DNA from: Clostridiales bacterium
Lineage (GTDB): Bacteria; Bacillota; Clostridia; Peptostreptococcales; Anaerovoracaceae
NCBI GenBank assembly: GCA_015058275.1
Contig: SVCQ01000016.1
Location: 1-47,377 of the forward strand
Length of the DNA: 47,377 nucleotides
Direction of reading: 5' to 3'
Shown here piece after piece: positions 33,401-43,416 of the stretch. Each line of letters opens with the position of its first letter. Position 1 is the stretch's first letter. Both the position numbers and the translations under genes were made by a program. The notes beneath the pieces are model-generated. The model searched no databases. It saw only the letters and a program-made list of their open reading frames with translations, and was not told where the DNA came from.

Positions 33401-34558
33401 CTATCCGCAGATCTCAGTGAGAGCCCTGATCGCGGCATCGATCTCATCCTCGGTATTGAAGTTGCCGAAGCTGAATCTGATCGTGCCGGTAGGGAAGGTG
33501 CCTATGGTCTTGTGGGCGCTCGGCGCACAGTGAAGTCCCACTCTTGTCATGATGCCGTACTCGAAGTCAAGTCTGAATGCAGCATCGGCGCAGTCGACGG
33601 TGAGAGTCTGTATAGATACGACTGCAGTGCGCCCCTCTGTGCCTCTGAGCCCGAATATCTTTACCTTGCCGGCTTCCTCGAGAGGACCGAGACCGTCTAT
33701 GAATCTCTTTGTGAGTCCGAGCTCGTGAGATGCAATGGCATCAAGACCCTTTTTGTTTATCCATTTGAGTCCTGCGTGAAGACCTACGATGCCCGGGATG
33801 TTCATAGTGCCCGGCTCGAATCTGTCAGGCATGAAGTCAGGGATCTCCTCTGTGTGGCTGATCGATCCCGTGCCGCCTGAGAGCAGAGGCTCGATACGCG
33901 AGATCATGTCCTCATCAAGTATGAAGCCGCCTATGCCCTGAGGACCGAGCAGGGACTTGTGGCCGGTAAAGCAGAGAGCATCTATGTGCATTTCGTTCAT
34001 GTCTACCGGAAGAACGCCGGCGGACTGGGCTGAGTCCACGATGAATTTGAGCCCGTGCCTTTGGCATATCTCTCCGACTTCCTTTATCGGATTGACAGTG
34101 CCGGTGAGATTGCTTGAATGGGTCATGACCACAGCCTTTGTATTCGGCTTTATCATGGCTTCGACTTTGTCAAGTTCGAGCTCGCCTGTAGGCCTGCCCG
34201 GTATCCTGTCAAATTCCACGCCCTGTTTTGACAGCTGGACGAGGGGCCTCATGACGGCATTGTGCTCCATTGAAGAGCAGAGCACGTGATCGCCCGGCTT
34301 CAGGAAACCCTTGAGCACTATGTTGAGAGACTCGGTAATATTCTTTGTAAATACAACGTTCTTGCAGTCGCTGTATCCGAAGAGATCGGCGAGCATCTCA
34401 CGTGTCTCGAAGACGGTGCCCTCAAGGTCGTATGCGGCCTGATAGCCGCCGCGGTTTATGTTGGTGCCGACGCTGGTCATGTATTCATATACCGCGTCGG
34501 CGACTTCCTTTGGCTTGGGAAATGAAGTCGCTCCGTTGTCAAGATAGATCTTTTCCAT
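33401..34558 (-). CDS. Cysteine desulfurase-like class V aminotransferase
   Basis: 385-aa PLP enzyme of the family often annotated TIGR01977 (EF2568-like), related to SufS/CsdB. YLDNGATSFPKP at the N-terminus, SAQSAG with the PLP Asp, TGHKSLLGPQGIG with the Schiff-base Lys, and RVGLHCAPSAHKTIGT with the reactive Cys are visible. It should release sulfur from cysteine for Fe-S cluster or thiolation pathways. Reverse-strand start: GGAGG lies about 11 bases before the ATG. It is divergent from purR across 136 bases. No scaffold gene (SufU/IscU) is adjacent. Confidence 0.88.
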   Translation of the reverse strand: MEKIYLDNGATSFPKPKEVADAVYEYMTSVGTNINRGGYQAAYDLEGTVFETREMLADLFGYSDCKNVVFTKNITESLNIVLKGFLKPGDHVLCSSMEHNAVMRPLVQLSKQGVEFDRIPGRPTGELELDKVEAMIKPNTKAVVMTHSSNLTGTVNPIKEVGEICQRHGLKFIVDSAQSAGVLPVDMNEMHIDALCFTGHKSLLGPQGIGGFILDEDMISRIEPLLSGGTGSISHTEEIPDFMPDRFEPGTMNIPGIVGLHAGLKWINKKGLDAIASHELGLTKRFIDGLGPLEEAGKVKIFGLRGTEGRTAVVSIQTLTVDCADAAFRLDFEYGIMTRVGLHCAPSAHKTIGTFPTGTIRFSFGNFNTEDEIDAAIRALTEICG

Positions 34559-34694
34559 AAATTCTTATCCTCCGTGCAAATCATAACGCATAAGCGGACT
34601 ATAATCACGGGTTTTGCTATTGAAATAAGCTATACTTCTGCTGAATTTGACCGCGGCGTGACTTTGCCGTATTATCAGACCGGAGGGACTGACA
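34559..34694. promoter_or_regulatory. Divergent promoter region, cysteine desulfurase / purR
   Basis: On the + strand TATAAT at 34600-34605 is the best -10 for purR; no good -35 is seen. On the - strand TATGAT (about 34580-34585) could serve the desulfurase. No clear PurBox pair was found by eye. Confidence 0.35.
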
Positions 34695-35507
34695 ATGAAG
34701 AAGAACAAAAGGATAGGGATGCTGCTGGATGAACTCACAAGCAATCCGAACAGATCATTCAGCTCAAAGCATTTTTGCGACAAATACGGAATAGCCAAGT
34801 CCAGCCTTTCGGAGGACATACGCCTGGTCAATGAGATACTGGGCGAGAACGGCAGCGGACGCATACAGAGCGTATCCGGAGCCGGCGGTGGCATTAAATA
34901 CATACCGGGCATCTCAAACGAAAGGGCTGCCGCGCTCCAGCAGGATCTGATCGAGGCTCTGTCCGACAAGTCCAGGATGCTCGGAGGCGGATTCCTGTAT
35001 ACATCGGATATCATGTTCGACGGCCACTTTGTCGAGGACATGGCCAGGATATTTGCCGGCAGATTCGCGGAGACGCCGGCGGATTATGTCGTCACGGTCG
35101 AGACCAAGGGCATCGCTCTGGCTGCGAGAGTGGCGTTCCTCCTTGACCTTCCTCTGGTAGTCATCAGGCGCGAGGCCAGATACTCCGAGGGGTCGACCGT
35201 AAGCATCAATTACTTCTCCGGCGCCGCAGAGCATATCCAGAAGATGTCCATAGCCAAAAGGGCGGTCGAGCCGGGCTCCAAAGCCATCGTGATCGATGAC
35301 TTCATGAGGGGAGGAGGGAGCCTCAAGGGCATACGCGATATACTCGGCGAATTCGATATCATGACAGTTGCCACAGGTGTAGCGCTTGTAGCAAGAGAAC
35401 CTGAGCGCAAAAAAGTCAGCGACTATCTGCCTATACTCATAATCGAGGAGATCGATGAGGAGAACGGTATCATACGCATAAGCGCCAATCCTGAGATTTT
35501 TCTTTAA
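34695..35507 (+). CDS. purR: Purine operon repressor PurR (PRTase-type)
   Basis: 270-aa Gram-positive PurR. An N-terminal winged helix (residues 1-70, KHFCDKYGIAKSSLSEDI) precedes a type I phosphoribosyltransferase domain with the PRPP loop AIVIDDFMRGGGSLKG. PRPP relieves its DNA binding at PurBoxes ahead of purine genes. Length is standard. The SD (GGAGGG) is good. In clostridia purR often precedes spoVG/glmU/prs; here murC takes that place, with prs following. Confidence 0.92.
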   Translation: MKKNKRIGMLLDELTSNPNRSFSSKHFCDKYGIAKSSLSEDIRLVNEILGENGSGRIQSVSGAGGGIKYIPGISNERAAALQQDLIEALSDKSRMLGGGFLYTSDIMFDGHFVEDMARIFAGRFAETPADYVVTVETKGIALAARVAFLLDLPLVVIRREARYSEGSTVSINYFSGAAEHIQKMSIAKRAVEPGSKAIVIDDFMRGGGSLKGIRDILGEFDIMTVATGVALVAREPERKKVSDYLPILIIEEIDEENGIIRISANPEIFL

Positions 35508-35545
35508 AACAACACCAAATATCGCTAACAGAAATCACACATACA

Positions 35546-35554
35546 TGGTATACT
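35546..35554 (+). promoter_or_regulatory. Extended -10 promoter of murC
   Basis: TGGTATACT at 35546-35554 fits the extended -10 consensus; the -35 region is poor. It lies about 55 bases before the murC start. Confidence 0.4.
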
Positions 35555-35609
35555 TATCGCGGTTTGAAGAGACTAAGTCTATTCTCAACTGAAGCAGGAG
35601 AGATACAAT

Positions 35610-36998
35610 ATGGATTTCAATCAATATAAACGCGTACACTGCCTGGGTATCGGAGGGATAGGCCTTTCGGCCGTTGCTGAGATACTGGCCGACAGAGGCC
35701 ATATCGTCAGCGGCACAGACATCAACCCTTCCAAGGTAACCAGGCATCTTGAATGCATGGGGATAAAAGTCTATCCGTCACACGAGCCCGAGAACGTCGA
35801 AGGCGTTGACGCTATAGTCTATTCCGCCGCAGTATCGGATGAGAATCCCGAGGTCATCAGGGCCAGAGAGCTCGGCATCCCGATGTTCTCGAGAGCCGAA
35901 GTCCTCGGCATGATAATGAGCGACTACGAGCATTCGGTCGCTATCTGCGGTACCCACGGCAAGACCACGGTAACTTCCATGACTTCTCTTATACTCCGCA
36001 ACGCAGAGTACAAGCCGACCATACTGGTAGGAGGCAATCTCCCTCAGATCAACGGCAATGTCGAGATCGGAGGACACGAGTACTTCGTGACGGAGGCCTG
36101 CGAGTACATGGACAGTTTCCTCCAGCTCGTGCCGAGCATCGGAGTCATACTCAATATCGATTCCGATCATCTTGACTACTTCAAGGACATGGACCACATA
36201 GTCAAGTCCTTCAGCACCTTCGTAGAGCAGATCCCCGAGACGGGCGTCATCATCGCATTCGGCGACAACCCGTTCGTAAGGAGCATCCTCAAGGGACATA
36301 CCAACAAGATCACTTACGGATACAGCGAGAGCAATGACTTCTATGCCGAGAACCTCGAGTTCAACGAAAACGGTTTCCCGGTCTTCGACATATGCCATGA
36401 CGGACGCAGGATCACCTCGATCGAGCTCTCCGTACCGGGCGAACACAACGTGCTCAACGCCATGGCGGCATTCGTGACCGCTTCGTATCTCAAGGTCGAC
36501 ATCCCGACCATAGTCAGCACTCTCAAGGAGTACAGCGGTACCAACCGCAGATTCGACTTCAACGGCACGACATCCAACGGAGTCAAGGTGATAGACGATT
36601 ACGCCCATCATCCGACCGAGATCAAAGCGACACTCGCGGCGGCCCGCAACGTCAAGCACAACAAACTCTGGCTGATCTTCCAGCCTCATACATATACGCG
36701 CACAAAAGCGCTGTTCGATGAATTCGTAGACGCCTTCAATGACGCTGATGTGGTGGTACTGACTGACATATACGCAGCCCGCGAAAAGGACATTTACAAC
36801 ATCTCGTCCTACAAGCTCATGACCGCGATGAAGGCCAAGTACCCTGACAAGCCGGTATATTACGTCAAGGACTTTGAGGATATAGTCAAGTACATCCGCA
36901 AGTTCGCCGGCAAGGACGATATAGTTATGACTATGGGAGCAGGCGATGTCTACAAGGTAGGCGATATGCTCCTCGATGAAACCGAAGCCGACATCTAA
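35610..36998 (+). CDS. murC: UDP-N-acetylmuramate--L-alanine ligase
   Basis: 462-aa cytosolic Mur ligase adding L-Ala to UDP-MurNAc in peptidoglycan synthesis. GIGGIGLSAVAEIL is the UDP-binding N-terminal loop, GTHGKTTVTSM the ATP loop, and DDYAHHPTEI and PHTYTRT are MurC-specific. Length is normal. The SD (AGGAGAG) is good. prs follows 29 bases later, suggesting co-transcription. Confidence 0.96.
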   Translation: MDFNQYKRVHCLGIGGIGLSAVAEILADRGHIVSGTDINPSKVTRHLECMGIKVYPSHEPENVEGVDAIVYSAAVSDENPEVIRARELGIPMFSRAEVLGMIMSDYEHSVAICGTHGKTTVTSMTSLILRNAEYKPTILVGGNLPQINGNVEIGGHEYFVTEACEYMDSFLQLVPSIGVILNIDSDHLDYFKDMDHIVKSFSTFVEQIPETGVIIAFGDNPFVRSILKGHTNKITYGYSESNDFYAENLEFNENGFPVFDICHDGRRITSIELSVPGEHNVLNAMAAFVTASYLKVDIPTIVSTLKEYSGTNRRFDFNGTTSNGVKVIDDYAHHPTEIKATLAAARNVKHNKLWLIFQPHTYTRTKALFDEFVDAFNDADVVVLTDIYAAREKDIYNISSYKLMTAMKAKYPDKPVYYVKDFEDIVKYIRKFAGKDDIVMTMGAGDVYKVGDMLLDETEADI

Positions 36999-37027
36999 GT
37001 GAAGCAAACGAAGGGAGACACAGCGAC

Positions 37028-37993
37028 ATGGCAAACAACACCGGCAGCGAAGCTTTTTCCAATCTGAGACTCTTTGCGGGCAATTCCCATCCGGAACTTG
37101 CACAGGAGATTGCAGAACACATGGGTGTGGAACTGAGTAAATCAACCGTAACCAAATTCAGCGACGGAGAGATAAGCGTAAGCATTTGGGAGTCCGTAAG
37201 GGGCAAGGACTGCTTTATCATCCAGTCGACCTGCGATCCGGTCAACGACAATATCATGGAACTATTGATCATGACGGACGCTCTCAGGAGAGCCTCATGC
37301 CGCAGCGTTACGGCCGTCATCCCGTATTACGGATACGCCAGACAGGACCGTAAAGCCAAGGCCAGAGACCCGATCACTTCCAAGCTGATCGCCAACATGA
37401 TCACGGCGGCCGGCATCGGCAGGGTGATCACCATGGACCTCCACGCATCTCAGGAGCAGGGCTTCTTTGATATACCGGTGGACCACATGGTTGGACAGCC
37501 TATGCTGACTGACTACTTCAAGCTCAAGGACCTCGACGATATGGTCATCGTATCGCCTGACCACGGCTCGGTTACAAGAGCCCGCAATATGGCCAAGCCA
37601 TTTAACGTACCTATCGCGATCATCGACAAGAGACGTCCTGAGCCTAACAAGAGCGAGATCATGAACATCATCGGTGATATAGAGGACAAGAACTGTGTCA
37701 TACTCGATGACATGATCGATACCGCCGGCACCATATGCAACGCGGCCAAAGCTCTCATGGACCTCGGCGCCAGGAACGTATACGCATGCGCGACTCATGC
37801 AGTGCTCTCGGGCCCTGCGATAGAGCGTATCGAGGCCAGCCCGATCAAGGAGATGGTGCTTCTCAACACCATTCCTATCCCGGAGGAGAAGAGACTCAAA
37901 AAGATCACGGTCCTCTCGACAGGCCACATATTCGCAGAGACTATTTCGAGAGTATATTCGAACAAGCCGATATCGGTAATGTTCAGCGAGTAA
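37028..37993 (+). CDS. prs: Ribose-phosphate pyrophosphokinase
   Basis: 321-aa enzyme making PRPP from ribose-5-phosphate and ATP. LFAGNSHPELAQEI, the flexible-loop YYGYARQDRKAKARDPI, and the PRPP loop ILDDMIDTAGTICNAA are visible. Its product is the effector of PurR encoded upstream. GGGAG precedes the ATG by about 10 bases. Confidence 0.96.
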   Translation: MANNTGSEAFSNLRLFAGNSHPELAQEIAEHMGVELSKSTVTKFSDGEISVSIWESVRGKDCFIIQSTCDPVNDNIMELLIMTDALRRASCRSVTAVIPYYGYARQDRKAKARDPITSKLIANMITAAGIGRVITMDLHASQEQGFFDIPVDHMVGQPMLTDYFKLKDLDDMVIVSPDHGSVTRARNMAKPFNVPIAIIDKRRPEPNKSEIMNIIGDIEDKNCVILDDMIDTAGTICNAAKALMDLGARNVYACATHAVLSGPAIERIEASPIKEMVLLNTIPIPEEKRLKKITVLSTGHIFAETISRVYSNKPISVMFSE

Positions 37994-38003
37994 CTATCTA
38001 TAG

Positions 38004-38615
38004 ATGGGACTTTTCAGAAGAAGCAAATATGAGCCGGGATCGGCCGCAGACAGCTACGTGATAGCGGGTCTTGGCAATCCCGGCAAGGAATACGAAAACA
38101 CAAGGCACAATATGGGCTTCAGGGCCATAGATGTGCTTTCTTGTGATGAGGGGATAGACGTAAGCAAGAGCAAGTTCCATTCCCTGATCGGAAGGGGGCG
38201 CATAGGCGGGCGCAAGATCGTACTGGTCAAACCCCAGACCTATATGAACCGCAGCGGCATCGCTGTGAGAGAGGCGGCCATGTACTTTGACGTACCTCCT
38301 CAGAATCTCATAGTCATATATGACGATATAGATCTGCCGGCCGGATCCATCAGGATACGCAAGGCGGGAGGCCCCGGCACTCACAACGGTATGAGATCCG
38401 TCGTAGAGCAGCTCGGCACGCAGGATTTTATCAGGATCCGCATAGGCGTGGGCGCCGCCGGGTCGGGAGAGGATCTCGTAGACAGGGTCATTGGCAAGGT
38501 GCCTAAGGCCGAGCAGGAGATCCTGCGCGAAGCCGCCGCCGAGGCTGCAGCGGCCGCGCGCGACATAATCACTCAGGGCGTGGATATCGCCATGAACAGA
38601 CACAATCACAAATAA
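38004..38615 (+). CDS. pth: Peptidyl-tRNA hydrolase
   Basis: 203-aa enzyme recycling peptidyl-tRNA. GLGNPGKEYENTRHNMGF (with the catalytic His), KPQTYMNRSGIAV, YDDIDLPAG and GGPGTHNGMRSV are all present. A 17-residue N-terminal extension precedes the conserved start; no other start codon is available and no SD is visible. It is 10 bases from prs and its stop overlaps the mfd start by one base. Confidence 0.94.
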   Translation: MGLFRRSKYEPGSAADSYVIAGLGNPGKEYENTRHNMGFRAIDVLSCDEGIDVSKSKFHSLIGRGRIGGRKIVLVKPQTYMNRSGIAVREAAMYFDVPPQNLIVIYDDIDLPAGSIRIRKAGGPGTHNGMRSVVEQLGTQDFIRIRIGVGAAGSGEDLVDRVIGKVPKAEQEILREAAAEAAAAARDIITQGVDIAMNRHNHK

Positions 38616-41600
38616 TGATCACAAATCACACCGGTATAAGCGGCAGCCGTGTTGCTTACATGCTCGCCGCCGGATTAAGAGAGAATAACAAACTTCTTGC
38701 GGTGGTCTCCTCCGGGCAAGCTGCGGCGTGCCTGGCCGAAGACCTCGTTTTTTGTATGCCGGAGCTGAATTTGATCGTGCTGCCCGAGGAGGAAGATCTG
38801 CAGATCCTCTATGAGGCCAGAGACAGGAGCAGCCTCATCAGGAGGATACAGGCCCTCGTAGCTCTGGCATCACCTGAAGCGTCTGATACAGATACGGATA
38901 CCGGCAAGGGCATGACCGCCGTTATAGCTCCTGTCAGCTCTGCACTCAGACATACGGTAAGCCCTGAGAGGTTCGGAGCCTCGATATGCAGGGTAAGGAC
39001 GGGCGACAGGGTGGACCCGCAGGATCTCAGGAGGCGCCTTGCGGATGCCGGCTACAGTGCGGCTGCCGTCACAGAGTCTCCGGGAGAGTTCACCTCACGT
39101 GGAGGCATACTCGATGTATTCACTCCTTCGCTCGAGGAACCTGTCAGGATAGAGTTCTTTGATGATGAGATAGACTCCATCAGGACATACGACAGCCAGA
39201 CGCAGAGGTCATCGGGCAATATCAGTGAAGTGACTATAGTGCCTGCGGCTGAGTTCATCCCTGACAATCAGGAGCGTGAGAAGGCGCTCGAAGCCATAAT
39301 GAAGGAATATGACAGGATGGTGCGCCGCTACAAAAAGGAGCACGCTCATCCGGACGTCAAGGACGGCAGGATAGACGCGGTCGAGGATCACAGAGGCAGG
39401 ATAAAGGACATGTTCGGAAGCGGCGGAAGTCCACAGATCTATGCTGACTTCATTGATTACTTTGCCGTTGAGAAGTGCAGGCTGTGGGACCATGTGAAGC
39501 AGGGATCCATCGCTGTCGTCGATCCGGCCGGCATCGAAAACGCTCTGCCGGATTCGATAAAGCCGGAGGATTTCCGGGAGGTCTACGACGGTGCTTACGG
39601 AACAGCCTCAAAGCGAAATGTGGATATATATACACCGTATCCGGAGAAGATAGCAGGTGCTGACAGGCTCGACAGGATAGACAATGTCAGGAGCCATCAG
39701 ATAGCTCCGTTCAACGGACACATAGAGCTCTTTGCATCCGAGGTAGCCAAGCTGGCAGGCAAGGGCTTCAGCATAATGATCGCTGCCGGAAGCGATGAGC
39801 GTAACGACAGGGTCAGAGAGTATCTGGATATAGCAGAGACCGGAGGCAATATATCCTACAGGAGCGGAGTCCTATCATCGGGCTTTGTGATGGAGGACGA
39901 CAGGGTCTGCTGGATATCCGGATCAGATATATTTGCCGGCGGATCAAAGGCTCCGCGCCGCAAACCTCGCAGGAAGAGCTCGAGAGAAAGCATACAGTTC
40001 TCAGATCTTCACAAGGGAGACTACATAGTGCACGAGGCTCACGGCGTCGGCAGATTTGAGGGCATCAGGCCTGTTACTGCCGACGGCATGACGCGGGACT
40101 ATCTCATAATACGCTACGCCGGCTCCGATATGCTGTATATCCCTACCGAGCAGCTCGATGTGATACAGAAGTACATCGGCAATTCCGGCAACGCGCCTCA
40201 TCTCTCGAGGCTGTCAGGCAGCAGCTGGAAGCGGACGAGAGAGCGTGCGCGTAAGGCGATCATGGAGATCGCGGAGGATCTTGTGAAGCTCTACGCAAAG
40301 AGGCAGGCCGAGGGAGGCTATGCCTTTGGACCGGATACCGTATGGCAGGCAGAATTCGAGGATGCATTCCCGTATACGGAGACTGACGATCAGCTCAGAG
40401 CTGCGGAGGAGATCAAGGAGGACATGCAGAAGCCTCTTCCTATGGACAGGCTTCTCTGCGGAGATGTAGGCTACGGCAAGACCGAGGTGGCTGCCCGTGC
40501 GGTATTCAAGTGCATATCCGAGGGCAAGCAGGCCGCCATACTCGCTCCGACGACGCTTCTTGTCAATCAGCACTATCATAATCTCAGGGAGAGGTTCGGA
40601 GACTTCCCGTTTGAGATCGAGGAACTCTCGAGATTCAAATCGGCATCTGCGATCAAAAAGACCGTAAAGGGCATCAAAAACGGCAGTGTCGATCTTGTGA
40701 TAGGCACACACAGGCTTTTGTCAGAAGATGTGAAGTTCAAGGATCTCGGACTTCTTGTAGTTGATGAGGAGCAGAGATTCGGTGTGCGCCACAAGGAGAA
40801 GATCAAGGAGCTCAGGAGCAATATAGATGTACTGACTCTGTCGGCGACGCCTATACCGCGCACCCTCAATATGTCGCTTACCGGCATCAAGGATATAAGC
40901 ATAATCGACGAGCCGCCGGGAGACAGGATACCGGTACATACATACGTGACTCCTTATGATGAGGAGATGCTGCGCAACGCCATCGAGCGGGAGCTCGCAA
41001 GAGGCGGGCAGGTATTCGTGGTCAATAACAGGATCACGGGCATCAACCAGGTAGCCGAGACTATCTCGTGTCTGGTCCCGGATGCCGTTATAGGCATAGG
41101 CCATGGCAGGATGAACGAAGAGGCTCTCGAGAACACCATGCTCGACTTCATAGAAGGCCGCATAAACGTCCTTGTGGCCACGACCATAATCGAAAACGGC
41201 ATCGACATACCTAATGCCAATACGATGATAATCCTGAACGCCGACAGATTCGGACTGGCTCAGCTCTATCAGCTGAGAGGCAGGGTGGGCCGATCCCACA
41301 GGCTTGCATACGCATATCTGATGTATCAGCCGGGCAAGGTCCTGACTGATATAGCAAGGAAGAGACTCGCGGCCATCAGGGAGTTCACGGAATTCGGCGC
41401 AGGCTTCAAGCTCGCGATGAGAGATCTAGAGCTCAGGGGCGCAGGTAATATACTCGGCGAAGCCCAGAGCGGTCATATTGAGAGCATAGGATATGAGCTA
41501 TACTGCAAGGAGATCGACAGGGCGGTCAGACAGCTCAAGGGTGAGGATGTCGGCGAGGCGAGATCCGAGATCAGCATAGACCTGCCTGTGAGTGCTTCCA

Positions 41601-42040
41601 TCCCTGAGTCATACATTCCGGATGAATCTCTCAGGCTTGAGGCGTACCGCAGGATATCCGCCATCATGGACGGCGAGGACGCGATGGATGTGACGGACGA
41701 GCTGACCGACAGATACGGTGACATACCCGAGGAGGCGCTCAGACTCATCAAGGTGGCTGAGATAAGAGCCCATGCGGAGTATGTAGGCGCTGTTCATATA
41801 GGAAGGAACGAGAAGTGGATACAGATCCGGTTCTCAGACAGGATCAGACTTCATCCGTTCGTATTCGTAATGGCCAAGTCGGAATTCGGAGAGGAACTGA
41901 CTATATCCGACGGCAGGGCGACTATGATGCAGCTATACAGCGGTAATAAGCTCGATCTGGACAAGCTCCTCAGTCTCATGAGGTATCTCAGAGACATGAA
42001 GATACAGGCCGCCGAGGCCGAGGCTGCTTCTTCACATTGA
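38615..42040 (+). CDS. mfd: Transcription-repair coupling factor
   Basis: 1141-aa SF2 translocase that removes stalled RNA polymerase and recruits UvrA. The N-terminal UvrB-like region includes EFTSRGGILDVFTP; the RNAP-interacting domain begins with GDYIVHEAHGVGRFEGI; the helicase has GDVGYGKTEVA (Walker A), DEEQRFGVRHKE (motif II) and TATPIPRTL-like SATPIPRTL; QLRGRVGRS is motif VI. The C-terminal TRCF domain is complete. Translation appears coupled to pth (TAATG). The end overlaps the -35 of the next gene's promoter. Confidence 0.97.
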   Translation: MITNHTGISGSRVAYMLAAGLRENNKLLAVVSSGQAAACLAEDLVFCMPELNLIVLPEEEDLQILYEARDRSSLIRRIQALVALASPEASDTDTDTGKGMTAVIAPVSSALRHTVSPERFGASICRVRTGDRVDPQDLRRRLADAGYSAAAVTESPGEFTSRGGILDVFTPSLEEPVRIEFFDDEIDSIRTYDSQTQRSSGNISEVTIVPAAEFIPDNQEREKALEAIMKEYDRMVRRYKKEHAHPDVKDGRIDAVEDHRGRIKDMFGSGGSPQIYADFIDYFAVEKCRLWDHVKQGSIAVVDPAGIENALPDSIKPEDFREVYDGAYGTASKRNVDIYTPYPEKIAGADRLDRIDNVRSHQIAPFNGHIELFASEVAKLAGKGFSIMIAAGSDERNDRVREYLDIAETGGNISYRSGVLSSGFVMEDDRVCWISGSDIFAGGSKAPRRKPRRKSSRESIQFSDLHKGDYIVHEAHGVGRFEGIRPVTADGMTRDYLIIRYAGSDMLYIPTEQLDVIQKYIGNSGNAPHLSRLSGSSWKRTRERARKAIMEIAEDLVKLYAKRQAEGGYAFGPDTVWQAEFEDAFPYTETDDQLRAAEEIKEDMQKPLPMDRLLCGDVGYGKTEVAARAVFKCISEGKQAAILAPTTLLVNQHYHNLRERFGDFPFEIEELSRFKSASAIKKTVKGIKNGSVDLVIGTHRLLSEDVKFKDLGLLVVDEEQRFGVRHKEKIKELRSNIDVLTLSATPIPRTLNMSLTGIKDISIIDEPPGDRIPVHTYVTPYDEEMLRNAIERELARGGQVFVVNNRITGINQVAETISCLVPDAVIGIGHGRMNEEALENTMLDFIEGRINVLVATTIIENGIDIPNANTMIILNADRFGLAQLYQLRGRVGRSHRLAYAYLMYQPGKVLTDIARKRLAAIREFTEFGAGFKLAMRDLELRGAGNILGEAQSGHIESIGYELYCKEIDRAVRQLKGEDVGEARSEISIDLPVSASIPESYIPDESLRLEAYRRISAIMDGEDAMDVTDELTDRYGDIPEEALRLIKVAEIRAHAEYVGAVHIGRNEKWIQIRFSDRIRLHPFVFVMAKSEFGEELTISDGRATMMQLYSGNKLDLDKLLSLMRYLRDMKIQAAEAEAASSH

Positions 42041-42059
42041 ACGGGCGATATAGTATAAT
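42031..42059 (+). promoter_or_regulatory. Promoter for the amidohydrolase gene
   Basis: TTCACA (42031-42036), 17-base spacer, TATAAT (42054-42059): five of six and six of six matches to the sigma-A consensus. The -35 lies inside the last codons of mfd. Confidence 0.75.
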
Positions 42060-42108
42060 AGCCCAATGCAATCCGGCGAATTGTTAATAATCTTGGGAGA
42101 CAAACGAT

Positions 42109-43398
42109 ATGCTTTTCAAAAAAATCGGAATCATAGATGAGAATTTCAAATACAGACCTGACATGTATGTCGGCACGAACTGTCACAGGATAGTATATGT
42201 CAGCAGCGAGCCTCCTGAGGACGAGGAGAAGTTCTTTGAGACATATGACGGCAAAGGCAAGGTGCTCATGCCGGGCTTTTATAACGCTCACGGACATTCA
42301 GCGATGACCCTCCTCAGGGGTTATGGCGAGAACCTCCCTCTGGACAGATGGCTCAACGACAGGATCTTCCCGTTTGAAGACCATCTGTACGGTGACGGCA
42401 TCTACTGGGCAACGCTGCTTGCGATGGCTGAGTCTATCAGATTCGGAATAGTATCGACAACTGACATGTATTTCTTTATGGATGATATGGTCAGGGCGAT
42501 CAGCACAGCGCATGTCAAATCCAATCTGTCCAGGGCGATCTCTAATTTCGGCACGCCGGTATCCGAGAGCGCTTCTCTCAAGGAGAGCGAACAGGCAATA
42601 AAGATGTATTACGGCATGGATGACGGACGCATACTCATCGATGCCTGCTCTCATGCGGAGTATACCTGCGACACAGACATGATAAAGGCCATAGCAGATA
42701 TGGCCAAGGAGTATGATGTCAGGACGCATGTACACATATCCGAGACCAAAAAGGAGACTGACGAGTGCATCGCGAGGCATGGCAAGACGCCTGCCGAGCT
42801 CTACTATGAACTGGGCTTCTTTGATCAGCCGTCTACAGCCGCGCACTGCATCTGGGTATCTCAGCATGATCTCGAGATCTTTAAGGAGAAGGGCGTCACT
42901 GTAGCCAGCAATCCATGCAGCAACATGAAGCTCGCAAGCGGCATGTGCAACGTGCCTCCTATGTATGACATGGGTATCAACGTAGCTATAGGCACAGACA
43001 GCGTCGCCAGCAATAACAGCCTCAACTTCCTTGAGGAGATGAAGTTCTTTGCGATGACCGGCAAGATCACATCCATGGATCCTGCATCCATGAGACCTGA
43101 ACAGGTGCTCTACAGCGCCACCAGAGCCGGAGCTCTCTCCCAGGGCAGGGAGGACTGCGGACTCATCAAGGAAGGCTTTAAGGCCGACCTGATCGCTATC
43201 GACGTGAGCGGTCCTAATATGTGGCCTAACGACGACATGGCTAATGCCCTGATTTACTCTGCGGACGGCAAGGACGTATGCCTTACCATGGTCGACGGCA
43301 GCGTGCTATACAAAGATGGTGAGTATACATTCCTGGATGTTGAGAAGGCCTGCTGGGAGACTGAGAAGGCCAAACAGGAAATACTCAAAAAATTATAG
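42109..43398 (+). CDS. Amidohydrolase, MTA/SAH deaminase-like
   Basis: 429-aa metal-dependent deaminase of the MtaD/TRZ/ATZ family. PGFYNAHGHSAMTLLRGYGENLPLDRWL gives the first metal ligands (HxH), HVHISET the third His region, and GTDSVASNNSLNFLEEM the metal Asp. 5-methylthioadenosine or S-adenosylhomocysteine is the usual substrate, but related enzymes deaminate other purines, guanine-like compounds or triazines. The SD (GGGAGA) is good. It has its own promoter. Confidence 0.85.
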   Translation: MLFKKIGIIDENFKYRPDMYVGTNCHRIVYVSSEPPEDEEKFFETYDGKGKVLMPGFYNAHGHSAMTLLRGYGENLPLDRWLNDRIFPFEDHLYGDGIYWATLLAMAESIRFGIVSTTDMYFFMDDMVRAISTAHVKSNLSRAISNFGTPVSESASLKESEQAIKMYYGMDDGRILIDACSHAEYTCDTDMIKAIADMAKEYDVRTHVHISETKKETDECIARHGKTPAELYYELGFFDQPSTAAHCIWVSQHDLEIFKEKGVTVASNPCSNMKLASGMCNVPPMYDMGINVAIGTDSVASNNSLNFLEEMKFFAMTGKITSMDPASMRPEQVLYSATRAGALSQGREDCGLIKEGFKADLIAIDVSGPNMWPNDDMANALIYSADGKDVCLTMVDGSVLYKDGEYTFLDVEKACWETEKAKQEILKKL

Positions 43399-43416
43399 AT
43401 AGGACAAGCATATTAA

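Noticed and set aside
35778-37145. 455-codon open frame on the reverse strand opposite murC and the start of prs
   Set aside because: It mirrors murC codons, has no SD and no recognisable domain; murC itself is unmistakable.
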